Origin: Limanda limanda
Lineage: Eukaryota; Chordata; Actinopteri; Pleuronectiformes; Pleuronectidae
Direction of reading: 5' to 3'
Length of the DNA stretch: 64,000 nt
Assembly: GCF_963576545.1 (NCBI RefSeq)
Contig: NC_083647.1
Coordinates: forward strand, 3,577,507-3,641,506
Below the pieces are notes generated by a model that had not been told where the DNA came from, searched no databases, and worked only from the letters and a program-made list of their open reading frames with translations. The translations under genes were made by a program, and so were the position numbers. Within the stretch, counting starts at the first letter, position 1; each line of letters opens with the position of its first letter. Of this stretch, positions 21,883 to 35,433 are shown in pieces.

Positions 21883-22046
21883 ATACTTACCTGGCAGGGG
21901 AGATACCATGATCATGAAGGTGGTTCACCCAGGGCGAGGCTCAGCCATTGCACTTCGGTTGTGCTGACCCGTGCGAATTCCCCAAATGTGGGAATCTCGA
22001 CTGCATAATTTGTGGAAGTGGGGGACTGCGTCCGCGCTCTCCCCTG
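21883..22046 (+). ncRNA. U1: U1 snRNA, copy 30 (T134A)
   Basis: Only T134A, just after the Sm site. It stands where the two long repeats of array A meet: its 5' half resembles the A70C units and its 3' half starts the second long copy. Confidence 0.96.
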
Positions 22047-22626
22047 ATCATCATGTTCAATTGCAATAAGAGCCTGACACTGGGCCTATTTTATAGGTTT
22101 GGTTGTAGTGCATGTTTTTTCCAACACAATGCACTCACTAATGCCACTGATTGTGGTAGAAGTATAATTTAACAGCAAATAGACGGGGTCACTCCTGTTC
22201 CAAGTGTGCTGTTTTGATAAGTAATGTTTGCTAGAAATTCTTGTACTGCCTGTATGCTGATTTTTGCCAATTTATTGCAGTTTGTGTTGTCTCTGAGACA
22301 AAGTTGTTATGTCTTTGGGCTTTGTGGTGATTTATCAGAGACGGCCAGGACTTACCTGGCTGCTTTTCATCGAGGCTTACTCTGTTTTGCGAGGGGAACA
22401 AAAGGGCTGGAGACCAGAACAGTGATAAAGTAATTCAATGTCATTTCACACAAGTGTTTGCTTCACTCATTTCACACAAGTGTTTGCTTCACTTCAACAA
22501 GTCCTTTACCAAAAGGGGATGATGTGATACTGAAGGCCTTTGGATTGTGTGAATATGCATGGGATGCACCGTGAGCCAAGCAACTGTGTCTGAGAAACAA
22601 GAGCCTGTCTCCAATGCTTGCAACTC

Positions 22627-22790
22627 ATACTTACCTGGCAGGGGAGATACCCTGATCATGAAGGTGGTTCACCCAGGGCGAGGCTCAGCCATTGCACTTC
22701 GGTTGTGCTGACCCGTGCGAATTCCCCAAATGTGGGAATCTCGACTGCATAATTTGTGGAAGTGGGGGACTGCGTCCGCGCTCTCCCCTG
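22627..22790 (+). ncRNA. U1: U1 snRNA, copy 31 (A26C, T134A)
   Basis: Same RNA and same TGCTTGCAAC upstream flank as copy 11. Confidence 0.95.
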
Positions 22791-23370
22791 ATCATCATGT
22801 TCAATTGCAATAAGAGCCTGACACTGGGCCTATTTTATAGGTTTGGTTGTAGTGCATGTTTTTTCCAACACAATGCACTCACTAATGCCACTGATTGTGG
22901 TAGAAGTATAATTTAACAGCAAATAGACGGGGTCACTCCTGTTCCAAGTGTGCTGTTTTGATAAGTAATGTTTGCTAGAAATTCTTGTACTGCCTGTATG
23001 CTGATTTTTGCCAATTTATTGCAGTTTGTGTTGTCTCTGAGACAAAGTTGTTATGTCTTTGGGCTTTGTGGTGATTTATCAGAGACGGCCAGGACTTACC
23101 TGGCTGCTTTTCATCGAGGCTTACTCTGTTTTGCGAGGGGAACAAAAGGGCTGGAGACCAGAACAGTGATAAAGTAATTCAATGTCATTTCACACAAGTG
23201 TTTGCTTCACTCATTTCACACAAGTGTTTGCTTCACTTCAACAAGTCCTTTACCAAAAGGGGATGATGTGATACTGAAGGCCTTTGGATTGTGTGAATAT
23301 GCATGGGAGGCACCGTGAGCCAAGCAACTGTGTCTGAGAAACAAGAGCCTGTCTCCAATGCTTCCAACTC

Positions 23371-23534
23371 ATACTTACCTGGCAGGGGAGATACCATGAT
23401 CATGAAGGTGGGTCACCCAGGGCGAGGCTCAGCCATTGCACTTCGGTTGTGCTGACCCGTGTGAATTCCCCAAATGTGGGAATCTCGACTGCATAATTTG
23501 TGGTAGTGGGGGACTGCGTCCGCGCTCTCCCCTG
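23371..23534 (+). ncRNA. U1: U1 snRNA, copy 32 (G42, C92T)
   Basis: Same RNA as copy 12, its partner in repeat A. Mild changes only. Confidence 0.96.
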
Positions 23535-24114
23535 ATCATCATGTTCAATTGCAATAAGAGCCTGACACTGGGCCTATTTTATAGGTTTGGTTGTAGTGCA
23601 TGTTTTTTCCAACACAATGCACTCACTAATGCCACTGATTGTGGTAGAAGTATAATTTAACAGCAAATAGACGGGGTCACTCCTGTTCCAAGTGTGCTGT
23701 TTTGATAAGTAATGATTGCTAGAAATTCTTGTACTGCCTGTATGCTGATTTTTGCCAATTTATTGCAGTTTGTGTTGTCTCTGAGACAAAGTTGTTATGT
23801 CTTTGGGCTTTGTGGTGATTTATCAGAGACGGCCAGGACTTACCTGGCTGCTTTTCATCGAGGCTTACTCTGTTTTGCGAGGGGAACAAAAGGGCTGGAG
23901 ACCAGAACAGTGATAAAGTAATTCAATGTCATTTCACACAAGTGTTTGCTTCACTCATTTCACACAAGTGTTTGCTTCACTTCAACAAGTCCTTTACCAA
24001 AAGGGGATGATGTGATACTGAAGGCCTTTGGATTGTGTGAATATGCATGGGAGGCACCGTGAGCCAAGCAACTGTGTCTGAGAAACAAGAGCCTGTCTCC
24101 AATGCTTCCAACTC

Positions 24115-24278
24115 ATACTTACCTGGCAGGGGAGATACCATGATCATGAAGGTGGTTCACCCAGGGCGAGGCTCAGCCATTGCACTTCGGTTGTGCTGAC
24201 CCGTGCGAATTCCCCAAATGTGGGAATCTCGACTGCATAATTTGTGGTAGTGGGGGACTGCGTCCGCGCTCTCCCCTG
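24115..24278 (+). ncRNA. U1: U1 snRNA, copy 33 (array consensus)
   Basis: Consensus RNA; partner of copy 13, with the same rare GTGCCTATATG in the spacer. Confidence 0.97.
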
Positions 24279-24858
24279 ATCATCATGTTCAATTGCAATA
24301 AGAGCCTGACACTGGGCCTATTTTATAGGTTTGGTTGTAGTGCATGTTTTTTCCAACACAATGCACTCACTAATGCCACTGATTGTGGTAGAAGTATAAT
24401 TTAACAGCAAATAGACGGGGTCACTCCTGTTCCAAGTGTGCTGTTTTGATAAGTAATGATTGCTAGAAATTCTTGTAGTGCCTATATGCTGATTTTTGCC
24501 AATTTATTGCAGTTTGTGTTGTCTCTGAGACAAAGTTGTTATGTCTTTGGGCTTTGTGGTGATTTATCAGAGACGGCCAGGACTTACCTGGCTGCTTTTC
24601 ATCGAGGCTTACTCTGTTTTGCGAGGGGAACAAAAGGGCTGGAGACCAGAACAGTGATAAAGTAATTCAATGTCATTTCACACAAGTGTTTGCTTCACTC
24701 ATTTCACACAAGTGTTTGCTTCACTTCAACAAGTCCTTTACCAAAAGGGGATGATGTGATACTGAAGGCCTTTGGATTGTGTGAATATGCATGGGAGGCA
24801 CCGTGAGCCAAGCAACTGTGTCTGAGAAACAAGAGCCTGTCTCCAATGCTTCCAACTC

Positions 24859-25022
24859 ATACTTACCTGGCAGGGGAGATACCATGATCATGAAGGTGGT
24901 TCACCCAGGGCGAGACTCAGCCATTGCACTTCGGTGGTGCTGACCCGTGTGAATTCCCCAAATGTGGGAATCTCGACTGCATAATTTGTGGTAGTGGGGG
25001 ACTGCGTCCGCGCTCTCCCCTG
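24859..25022 (+). ncRNA. U1: U1 snRNA, copy 34 (G57A, T78G, C92T)
   Basis: Differs from its partner, copy 14, by G57A at the base of stem II (GCGAGACTC). I saw this base in no other copy, so it arose after the long duplication. With T78G, stem II has two lesions. Confidence 0.94.
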
Positions 25023-25602
25023 ATCATCATGTTCAATTGCAATAAGAGCCTGACACTGGGCCTATTTTATAGGTTTGGTTGTAGTGCATGTTTTTTCCAA
25101 CACAATGCACTCACTAATGCCACTGATTGTGGTAGAAGTATAATTTAACAGCAAATAGACGGGGTCACTCCTGTTCCAAGTGTGCTGTTTTGATAAGTAA
25201 TGTTTGCTAGAAATTCTTGTACTGCCTGTATGCTGATTTTTGCCAATTTATTGCAGTTTGTGTTGTCTCTGAGACAAAGTTGTTATGTCTTTGGGCTTTG
25301 TGGTGATTTATCAGAGACGGCCAGGACTTACCTGGCTGCTTTTCATCGAGGCTTACTCTGTTTTGCGAGGGGAACAAAAGGGCTGGAGACCAGAACAGTG
25401 ATAAAGTAATTCAATGTCATTTCACACAAGTGTTTGCTTCACTCATTTCACACAAGTGTTTGCTTCACTTCAACAAGTCCTTTACCAAAAGGGGATGATG
25501 TGATACTGAAGGCCTTTGGATTGTGTGAATATGCATGGGAGGCACCGTGAGCCAAGCAACTGTGTCTGAGAAACAAGAGCCTGTCTCCAATGCTTCCAAC
25601 TC

Positions 25603-25766
25603 ATACTTACCTGGCAGGGGAGATACCATGATCATGAAGGTGGGTCACCCAGGGCGAGGCTCAGCCATTGCACTTCGGTTGTGCTGACCCGTGTGAATTC
25701 CCCAAATGTGGGAATCTCGACTGCATAATTTGTGGTAGTGGGGGACTGCGTCCGCGCTCTCCCCTG
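25603..25766 (+). ncRNA. U1: U1 snRNA, copy 35 (G42, C92T)
   Basis: Same RNA as copy 15, its partner, with the same TTATATCTTTGG in the spacer. Confidence 0.96.
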
Positions 25767-26346
25767 ATCATCATGTTCAATTGCAATAAGAGCCTGACAC
25801 TGGGCCTATTTTATAGGTTTGGTTGTAGTGCATGTTTTTTCCAACACAATGCACTCACTAATGCCACTGATTGTGGTAGAAGTATAATTTAACAGCAAAT
25901 AGACGGGTTCACTCCTGTTCCAAGTGTGCTGTTTTGATAAGTAATGTTTGCTAGAAATTCTTGTACTGCCTGTATGCTGATTTTTGCCAATTTATTGCAG
26001 TTTGTGTTGTCTCTGAGACAAAGTTGTTATATCTTTGGGCTTTGTGGTGATTTATCAGAGACGGCCAGGACTTACCTGGCTGCTTTTCATCGAGGCTTAC
26101 TCTGTTTTGCGAGGGGAACAAAAGGGCTGGAGACCAGAACAGTGATAAAGTAATTCAATGTCATTTCACACAAGTGTTTGCTTCACTCATTTCACACAAG
26201 TGTTTGCTTCACTTCAACAAGTCCTTTACCAAAAGGGGATGATGTGATACTGAAGGCCTTTGGATTGTGTGAATATGCATGGGAGGCACCGTGAGCCAAG
26301 CAACTGTGTCTGAGAAACAAGAGCCTGTCTCCAATGCTTCCAACTC

Positions 26347-26510
26347 ATACTTACCTGGCAGGGGAGATACCATGATCATGAAGGTGGTTCACCCAGGGCG
26401 AGGCTCAGCCATTGCACTTCGGTTGTGCTGACCCGTGCGAATTCCCCAAATGTGGGAATCTCGACTGCATAATTTGTGGTAGTGGGGGACTGCGTCCGCG
26501 CTCTCCCCTG
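26347..26510 (+). ncRNA. U1: U1 snRNA, copy 36 (array consensus)
   Basis: Consensus RNA in a 743-bp unit; partner of copy 16. Confidence 0.97.
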
Positions 26511-27089
26511 ATCATCATGTTCAATTGCAATAAGAGCCTGACACTGGGCCTATTTTATAGTTTGGTTGTAGTGCATGTTTTTTCCAACACAATGCACTCA
26601 CTAATGCCACTGATTATGGTAGAAGTATAATTTAACAGCAATTAGACGGGGTCACTCCTGTTCCAAGTGTGCTGTTTTGATAAGTAATGTTTGCTAGAAT
26701 TTCTTGTACTGCCTGTATGCTGATTTTTGCCAATTTATTGCAGTTTGTGTTGTCTCTGAGACAAAGTTGTTATGTCTTTGGGCTTTGTGGTGATTTATCA
26801 GAGACGGCCAGGACTTACCTGGCTGCTTTTCATCGAGGCTTACTCTGTTTTGCGAGGGGAACAAAAGGGCTGGAGACCAGAACAGTGATAAAGTAATTCA
26901 ATGTCATTTCACACAAGTGTTTGCTTCACTCATTTCACACAAGTGTTTGCTTCACTTCAACAAGTCCTTTACCAAAAGGGGATGATGTGATACTGAAGGC
27001 CTTTGGATTGTGTGAATATGCATGGGAGGCACCGTGAGCCAAGCAACTGTGTCTGAGAAACAAGAGCCTGTCTCCAATGCTTCCAACTC

Positions 27090-27253
27090 ATACTTACCTG
27101 GCAGGGGAGATACCATGATCATGAAGGTGGGTCACCCAGGGCGAGGCTCAGCCATTGCACTTCGATTGTGCTGACCTGTGCGAATTCCCCAAATGTGGGA
27201 ATCTCGACTGCATAATTTGTGGTAGTGGGGGACTGCGTCCGCGCTCTCCCCTG
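27090..27253 (+). ncRNA. U1: U1 snRNA, copy 37 (G42, G76A, C88T)
   Basis: Same RNA as copies 2 and 17, with a C-A mismatch in stem II. Shares AAGAGTCTGAC after the 3' box with copy 17. Confidence 0.95.
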
Positions 27254-27833
27254 ATCATCATGTTCAATTGCAATAAGAGTCTGACACTGGGCCTATTTTA
27301 TAGGTTTGGTTGTAGTGCATGTTTTTTCCAACACAATGCACTCACTAATGCCACTGATTGTGGTAGAAGTATAATTTAACAGCAAATAGATGGGTTCACT
27401 CCTGTTCCAAGTGTGCTGTTTTGATAAGTAATGTTTGCTAGAAATTCTTGTACTGCCTGTATGCTGATTTTTGCCAATTTATTGCAGTTTGTGTTGTCTC
27501 TGAGACAAAGTTGTTATGTCTTTGGGCTTTGTGGTGATTTATCAGAGACGGCCAGGACTTACCTGGCTGCTTTTCATCGAGGCTTACTCTGTTTTGCGAG
27601 GGGAACAAAAGGGCTGGAGACCAGAACAGTGATAAAGTAATTCAATGTCATTTCACACAAGTGTTTGCTTCACTCATTTCACACAAGTGTTTGCTTCACT
27701 TCAACAAGTCCTTTACCAAAAGGGGAAGATGTGATACTGAAGGCCTTTGGATTGTGTGAATATGCATGGGAGGCACCGTGAGCCAAGCAACTGTGTCTGA
27801 GAAACAAGAGCCTGTCTCCAATGCTTCCAACTC

Positions 27834-27997
27834 ATACTTACCTGGCAGGGGAGATACCATGATCATGAAGGTGGTTCACCCAGGGCGAGGCTCAGCCATT
27901 GCACTTCGGTTGTGCTGACCCGTGCGAATTCCCCAAATGTGGGAATCTCGACTGCATAATTTGTGGTAGTGGGGGACTGCGTCCGCGCTCTCCCCTG
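27834..27997 (+). ncRNA. U1: U1 snRNA, copy 38 (array consensus)
   Basis: Consensus RNA in a 743-bp unit; partner of copy 18, with the same TTCATTGAGG in the spacer. Confidence 0.97.
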
Positions 27998-28576
27998 ATC
28001 ATCATGTTCAATTGCAATAAGAGCCTGACACTGGGCCTATTTTATAGTTTGGTTGTAGTGCATGTTTTTTCCAACACAATGCACTCACTAATGCCACTGA
28101 TTATGGTAGAAGTATAATTTAACAGCAAATAGACGGGGTCACTCCTGTTCCAAGTGTGCTGTTTTGATAAGTAATGTTTGCTAGAATTTCTTGTACTGCC
28201 TGTATGCTGATTTTTGCCAATTTATTGCAGTTTGTGTTGTCTCTGAGACAAAGTTGTTATGTCTTTGGGCTTTGTGGTGATTTATCAGAGACGGCCAGGA
28301 CTTACCTGGCTGCTTTTCATTGAGGCTTACTCTGTTTTGCGAGGGGAACAAAAGGGCTGGAGACCAGAACAGTGATAAAGTAATTCAATGTCATTTCACA
28401 CAAGTGTTTGCTTCACTCATTTCACACAAGTGTTTGCTTCACTTCAACAAGTCCTTTACCAAAAGGGGATGATGTGATACTGAAGGCCTTTGGATTGTGT
28501 GAATATGCATGGGATGCACCTTGAGCCAAGCAACTGTGTCTGAGAAACAAGAGCCTGTCTCCAATGCTTCCAACTC

Positions 28577-28740
28577 ATACTTACCTGGCAGGGGAGATAC
28601 CATGATCATGAAGGTGGTTCACCCAGGGCGAGGCTCAGCCATTGCCCTTCGGTTGTGCTGACCCGTGCGAATTCCCCAAATGTGGGAATCTCGACTGCAT
28701 AATTTGTGGAAGTGGGGGACTGCGTCCGCGCTCTCCCCTG
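28577..28740 (+). ncRNA. U1: U1 snRNA, copy 39 (A70C, T134A)
   Basis: Changed U1A site and changed PSE core (CACCTTGAG, G to T at 28521), exactly as in copy 19. Confidence 0.93.
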
Positions 28741-29320
28741 ATCATCATGTTCAATTGCAATAAGAGCCTGACACTGGGCCTATTTTATAGGTTTGGTTGT
28801 AGTGCATGTTTTTTCCAACACAATGCACTCACTAATGCCACTGATTGTGGTAGAAGTATAATTTAACAGCAAATAGACGGGGTCACTCCTGTTCCAAGTG
28901 TGCTGTTTTGATAAGTAATGATTGCTAGAAATTCTTGTACTGCCTGTATGCTGATTTTTGCCAATTTATTGCAGTTTGTGTTGTCTCTGAGACAAAGTTG
29001 TTATGTCTTTGGGCTTTGTGGTGATTTATCAGAGACGGCCAGGACTTACCTGGCTGCTTTTCATCGAGGCTTACTCTGTTTTGCGAGGGGAACAAAAGGG
29101 CTGGAGACCAGAACAGTGATAAAGTAATTCAATGTCATTTCACACAAGTGTTTGCTTCACTCATTTCACACAAGTGTTTGCTTCACTTCAACAAGTCCTT
29201 TACCAAAAGGGGATGATGTGATACTGAAGGCCTTTGGATTATGTGAATATGCATGGGAGGCACCGTGAGCCAAGCAACTGTGTCTGAGAAACAAGAGCCT
29301 GTCTCCAATGCTTCCAACTC

Positions 29321-29484
29321 ATACTTACCTGGCAGGGGAGATACCATGATCATGAAGGTGGTTCACCCAGGGCGAGGCTCAGCCATTGCACTTCGGTTGT
29401 GCTGACCCGTGCGAATTCCCCAAATGTGGGAATCTCGACTGCATAATTTGTGGTAGTGGGGGACTGCGTCCGCGCTCTCCCCTG
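29321..29484 (+). ncRNA. U1: U1 snRNA, copy 40 (array consensus)
   Basis: Consensus RNA; partner of copy 20, with the same GGATTATGTG upstream. Confidence 0.97.
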
Positions 29485-30064
29485 ATCATCATGTTCAATT
29501 GCAATAAGAGCCTGACACTGGGCCTATTTTATAGGTTTGGTTGTAGTGCATGTTTTTTCCAACACAATGCACTCACTAATGCCACTGATTGTGGTAGAAG
29601 TATAATTTAACAGCAAATAGACGGGGTCACTCCTGTTCCAAGTGTGCTGTTTTGATAAGTAATGATTGCTAGAAATTCTTGTACTGCCTGTATGCTGATT
29701 TTTGCCAATTTATTGCAGTTTGTGTTGTCTCTGAGACAAAGTTGTTATGTCTTTGGGCTTTGTGGTGATTTATCAGAGACGGCCAGGACTTACCTGGCTG
29801 CTTTTCATCGAGGCTTACTCTGTTTTGCGAGGGGAACAAAAGGGCTGGAGACCAGAACAGTGATAAAGTAATTCAATGTCATTTCACACAAGTGTTTGCT
29901 TCACTCATTTCACACAAGTGTTTGCTTCACTTCAACAAGTCCTTTACCAAAAGGGGATGATGTGATACTGAAGGCCTTTGGATTGTGTGAATATGCATGG
30001 GAGGCACCGTGAGCCAAGCAACTGTGTCTGAGAAACAAGAGCCTGTCTCCAATGCCTCCAACTC

Positions 30065-30228
30065 ATACTTACCTGGCAGGGGAGATACCATGATCATGAA
30101 GGTGGTTCACCCAGGGCGAGGCTCAGCCATTGCACTTCGGTTGTGCTGACCCGTGCGAATTCCCCAAATGTGGGAATCTCGACTGCATAATTTGTGGTAG
30201 TGGGGGACTGCGTCCGCGCTCTCCCCTG
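30065..30228 (+). ncRNA. U1: U1 snRNA, copy 41 (array consensus)
   Basis: Consensus RNA with upstream AATGCCTCC; partner of copy 21, with the same ACCTGAACAG in the spacer. Confidence 0.97.
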
Positions 30229-30808
30229 ATCATCATGTTCAATTGCAATAAGAGCCTGACACTGGGCCTATTTTATAGGTTTGGTTGTAGTGCATGTTTT
30301 TTCCAACACAATGCACTCACTAATGCCACTGATTGTGGTAGAAGTATAATTTAACAGCAAATAGACGGGGTCACTCCTGTTCCAAGTGTGCTGTTTTGAT
30401 AAGTAATGATTGCTAGAAATTCTTGTACTGCCTGTATGCTGATTTTTGCCAATTTATTGCAGTTTGTGTTGTCTCTGAGACAAAGTTGTTATGTCTTTGG
30501 GCTTTGTGGTGATTTATCAGAGACGGCCAGGACTTACCTGGCTGCTTTTCATCGAGGCTTACTCTGTTTTGCGAGGGGAACAAAAGGGCTGGAGACCTGA
30601 ACAGTGATAAAGTAATTCAATGTCATTTCACACAAGTGTTTGCTTCACTCATTTCACACAAGTGTTTGCTTCACTTCAACAAGTCCTTTACCAAAAGGGG
30701 ATGATGTGATACTGAAGGCCTTTGGATTGTGTGAATATGCATGGGAGGCACCGTGAGCCAAGCAACTGTGTCTGAGAAACAAGAGCCTGTCTCCAATGCT
30801 TCCAACTC

Positions 30809-30972
30809 ATACTTACCTGGCAGGGGAGATACCATGATCATGAAGGTGGTTCACCCAGGGCGAGGCTCAGCCATTGCACTTCGGTGGTGCTGACCCGTGC
30901 GAATTCCCCAAATGTGGCAATCTCGACTGCATAATTTGTGGTAGTGGGGGACTGCGTCCGCGCTCTCCCCTG
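30809..30972 (+). ncRNA. U1: U1 snRNA, copy 42 (T78G, G110C)
   Basis: Mismatches in stems II and III; partner of copy 22. Confidence 0.94.
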
Positions 30973-31551
30973 ATCATCATGTTCAATTGCAATAAGAGCC
31001 TGACACTGGGCCTATTTTATAGTTTGGTTGTAGTGCATGTTTTTTCCAACACAATGCACTCACTAATGCCACTGATTATGGTAGAAGTATAATTTAACAG
31101 CAAATAGACGGGGTCACTCCTGTTCCAAGTGTGCTGTTTTGATAAGTAATGTTTGCTAGAATTTCTTGTAGTGCCTGTATGCTGATTTTTGCCAATTTAT
31201 TGCAGTTTGTGTTGTCTCTGAGACAAAGTTGTTATGTCTTTGGGCTTTGTGGTGATTTATCAGAGACGGCCAGGACTTACCTGGCTGCTTTTCATCGAGG
31301 CTTACTCTGTTTTGCGAGGGGAACAAAAGGGCTGGAGACCAGAACAGTGATAAAGTAATTCAATGTCATTTCACACAAGTGTTTGCTTCACTCATTTCAC
31401 ACAAGTGTTTGCTTCACTTCAACAAGTCCTTTACCAAAAGGGGATGATGTGATACTGAAGGCCTTTGGATTGTGTGAATATGCATGGGAGGCACCGTGAG
31501 CCAAACAACTGTGTCTGAGAAACAAGAGCCTGTCTCCAATGCTTCCAACTC

Positions 31552-31715
31552 ATACTTACCTGGCAGGGGAGATACCATGATCATGAAGGTGGTTCACCCA
31601 GGGCGAGGCTCAGCCATTGCACTTCGGTTGTGCTGACCCGTGCGAATTCCCCAAATGTGGGAATCTCGACTGCATAATTTGTGGTAGTGGGGGACTGCGT
31701 CCGCGCTCTCCCCTG
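31552..31715 (+). ncRNA. U1: U1 snRNA, copy 43 (array consensus)
   Basis: Consensus RNA with the CCAAACAAC promoter variant; partner of copy 23. Confidence 0.97.
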
Positions 31716-32294
31716 ATCATCATGTTCAATTGCAATAAGAGCCTGACACTGGGCCTATTTTATAGGTTTGGTTGTAGTGCATGTTTTTTCCAACACAATG
31801 CACTCACTAATGCCACTGATTGTGGTAGAAGTATAATTTAACAGCAAATAGACGGGGTCACTCCTGTTCCAAGTGTGCTGTTTTGATAAGTAATGATTGC
31901 TAGAAATTCTTGTACTGCCTGTATGCTGATTTTTGCCAATTTATTGCAGTTTGTGTTGTCTCTGAGACAAAGTTGTTATGTCTTTGGACTTTGTGGTGAT
32001 TTATCAGAGACGGCCAGGACTTACCTGGCTGCTTTTCATCGAGGCTTACTCTGTTTTGCGAGGGGAACAAAAGGGCTGGAGACCAGAACAGTGATAAAGT
32101 AATTCAATGTCATTTCACACAAGTGTTTGCTTCACTCATTTCACACAAGTGTTTGCTTCACTTCAACAAGTCCTTTACCAAAAGGGGATGATGTGATACT
32201 GAAGGCCTTTGGATTGTGTGAATATGCATGGGAGGCACCGTGAGCCATGAAACTGTGTCTGAGAAACAAGAGCCTGTCTCCAATGCCCCAACTC

Positions 32295-32458
32295 ATACTT
32301 ACCTGGCAGATGAGATACCGTGATCATGAAGGTGGTTCACCCAGGGCGAGGCTCAGCCATTGCACTCCGGTTGTGCTGACCCGTGCGAATTCCCCAAATG
32401 TGGGAATCTCGACTGCATAATTTGTGGTAGTGGGGGACTGCGTCCGCGCTCTCCCTTG
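32295..32458 (+). ncRNA. U1: U1 snRNA, copy 44 (divergent: G16A, G17T, A26G, T73C, C162T)
   Basis: Carries the same five substitutions and the same promoter deletion as copy 24, exactly 14,874 bp upstream. Stem I is interrupted while the U1A loop has the human-like ATTGCACTCC. Confidence 0.9.
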
Positions 32459-33038
32459 ATCATCATGTTCAATTGCAATAAGAGCCTGACACTGGGCCTA
32501 TTTTATAGGTTTGGTTGTAGTGCATGTTTTTTCCAACACAATGCACTCACTAATGCCACTGATTGTGGTAGAAGTATAATTTAACAGCAAATAGACGGGG
32601 TCACTCCTGTTCCAAGTGTGCTGTTTTGATAAGTAATGATTGCTAGAAATTCTTGTACTGCCTGTATGCTGATTTTTGCCAATTTATTGCAGTTTGTGTT
32701 GTCTCTGAGACAAAGTTGTTATGTCTTTGGGCTTTGTGGTGATTTATCAGAGACGGCCAGGACTTACCTGGCTGCTTTTCATCGAGGCTTACTCTGTTTT
32801 GCGAGGGGAACAAAAGGGCTGGAGACCAGAACAGTGATAAAGTAATTCAATGTCATTTCACACAAGTGTTTGCTTCACTCATTTCACACAAGTGTTTGCT
32901 TCACTTCAACAAGTCCTTTACCAAAAGGGGATGATGTGATACTGAAGGCCTTTGGATTGTGTGAATATGCATGGGAGGCACCGTGAGCCAAGCAACTGTG
33001 TCTGAGAAACAAGAGCCTGTCTCCAATGCCTCCAACTC

Positions 33039-33202
33039 ATACTTACCTGGCAGGGGAGATACCATGATCATGAAGGTGGTTCACCCAGGGCGAGGCTCAG
33101 CCATTGCACTTCGGTTGTGCTGACCCGTGCGAATTCCCCAAATGTGGGAATCTCGACTGCATAATTTGTGGTAGTGGGGGACTGCGTCCGCGCTCTCCCC
33201 TG
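33039..33202 (+). ncRNA. U1: U1 snRNA, copy 45 (array consensus)
   Basis: Consensus RNA with upstream AATGCCTCC; partner of copy 25. Confidence 0.97.
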
Positions 33203-33782
33203 ATCATCATGTTCAATTGCAATAAGAGCCTGACACTGGGCCTATTTTATAGGTTTGGTTGTAGTGCATGTTTTTTCCAACACAATGCACTCAGTAATGC
33301 CACTGATTATGGTAGAAGTATAATTTAACAGCAAATAGACGGGGTCACTCCTGTTCCAAGTGTGCTGTTTTGATAAGTAATGATTGCTAGAAATTCTTGT
33401 ACTGCCTGTATGCTGATTTTTGCCAATTTATTGCAGTTTGTGTTGTCTCTGAGACAAAGTTGTTATGTCTTTGGGCTTTGTGGTGATTTATCAGAGACGG
33501 CCAGGACTTACCTGGCTGCTTTTCATCGAGGCTTACTCTGTTTTGCGAGGGGAACAAAAGGGCTGGAGACCAGAACAGTGATAAAGTAATTCAATGTCAT
33601 TTCACACAAGTGTTTGCTTCACTCATTTCACACAAGTGTTTGCTTCACTTCAACAAGTCCTTTACCAAAAGGGGATGATGTGATACTGAAGGCCTTTGGA
33701 TTGTGTGAATATGCATGGGAGGCACCGTGAGCCAAGCAACTGTGTCTGAGAAACAAGAGCCTGTCTCCAATGCTTCCAACTC

Positions 33783-33946
33783 ATACTTACCTGGCAGGGG
33801 AGATACCATGATCATGAAGGTGGTTCACCCAGGGCGAGGCTCAGCCATTGCACTTCGGTGGTGCTGACCCGTGCGAATTCCCCAAATGTGGCAATCTCGA
33901 CTGCATAATTTGTGGTAGTGGGGGACTGCGTCCGCGCTCTCCCCTG
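33783..33946 (+). ncRNA. U1: U1 snRNA, copy 46 (T78G, G110C)
   Basis: Mismatches in stems II and III; partner of copy 26 and first half of a dimer. Confidence 0.94.
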
Positions 33947-34525
33947 ATCATCATGTTCAATTGCAATAAGAGCCTGACACTGGGCCTATTTTATAGTTTG
34001 GTTGTAGTGCATGTTTTTTCCAACACAATGCACTCACTAATGCCACTGATTGTGGTAGAAGTATAATTTAACAGCAAATAGACGGGGTCACTCCTGTTCC
34101 AAGTGTGCTGTTTTGATAAGTAATGATTGCTAGAAATTCTTGTACTGCCTGTATGCTGATTTTTGCCAATTTATTGCAGTTTGTGTTGTCTCTGAGACAA
34201 AGTTGTTATGTCTTTGGGCTTTGTGGTGATTTATCAGAGACGGCCAGGACTTACCTGGCTGCTTTTCATCGAGGCTTACTCTGTTTTGCGAGGGGAACAA
34301 AAGGGCTGGAGACCAGAACAGTGATAAAGTAATTCAATGTCATTTCACACAAGTGTTTGCTTCCATCATTTCACACAAGTGTTTGCTTCACTTCAACAAG
34401 TCCTTTACCAAAAGGGGATGATGTGATACTGAAGGCCTTTGGATTGTGTGAATATGCATGGGATGCACCGTGAGCCAAGCAACTGTGTCTGAGAAACAAG
34501 AGCCTGTCTCCAATGCTTCCAACTC

Positions 34526-34689
34526 ATACTTACCTGGCAGGGGAGATACCATGATCATGAAGGTGGTTCACCCAGGGCGAGGCTCAGCCATTGCCCTTCG
34601 GTTGTGCTGACCCGTGCGAATTCCCCAAATGTGGGAATCTCGACTGCATAATTCGTGGAAGTGGGGGACTGCGTCCGCGCTCTCCCCTG
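34526..34689 (+). ncRNA. U1: U1 snRNA, copy 47 (A70C, T129C, T134A; Sm-site variant)
   Basis: Sm site AATTCGTGG and U1A site ATTGCCC; partner of copy 27. Probably a poor substrate for snRNP assembly. Confidence 0.9.
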
Positions 34690-35269
34690 ATCATCATGTT
34701 CAATTGCAATAAGAGCCTGACACTGGGCCTATTTTATAGGTTTGGTTGTAGTGCATGTTTTTTCCAACACAATGCACTCAGTAATGCCACTGATTATGGT
34801 AGAAGTATAATTTAACAGCAAATAGACGGGGTCACTCCTGTTCCAAGTGTGCTGTTTTGATAAGTAATGATTGCTAGAAATTCTTGTACTGCCTGTATGC
34901 TGATTTTTGCCAATTTATTGCAGTTTGTGTTGTCTCTGAGACAAAGTTGTTATGTCTTTGGGCTTTGTGGTGATTTATCAGAGACGGCCAGGACTTACCT
35001 GGCTGCTTTTCATCGAGGCTTACTCTGTTTTGCGAGGGGAACAAAAGGGCTGGAGACCAGAACAGTGATAAAGTAATTCAATGTCATTTCACACAAGTGT
35101 TTGCTTCACTCATTTCACACAAGTGTTTGCTTCACTTCAACAAGTCCTTTACCAAAAGGGGATGATGTGATACTGAAGGCCTTTGGATTGTGTGAATATG
35201 CATGGGAGGCACCGTGAGCCAAGCAACTGTGTCTGAGAAACAAGAGCCTGTCTCCAATGCTTCCAACTC

Positions 35270-35433
35270 ATACTTACCTGGCAGGGGAGATACCATGATC
35301 ATGAAGGTGGTTCACCCAGGGCGAGGCTCAGCCATTGCACTTCGGTGGTGCTGACCCGTGCGAATTCCCCAAATGTGGCAATCTCGACTGCATAATTTGT
35401 GGTAGTGGGGGACTGCGTCCGCGCTCTCCCCTG
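35270..35433 (+). ncRNA. U1: U1 snRNA, copy 48 (T78G, G110C)
   Basis: Mismatches in stems II and III; aligned with copy 28 at 14,874 bp. The last RNA before the two long copies diverge. Confidence 0.94.
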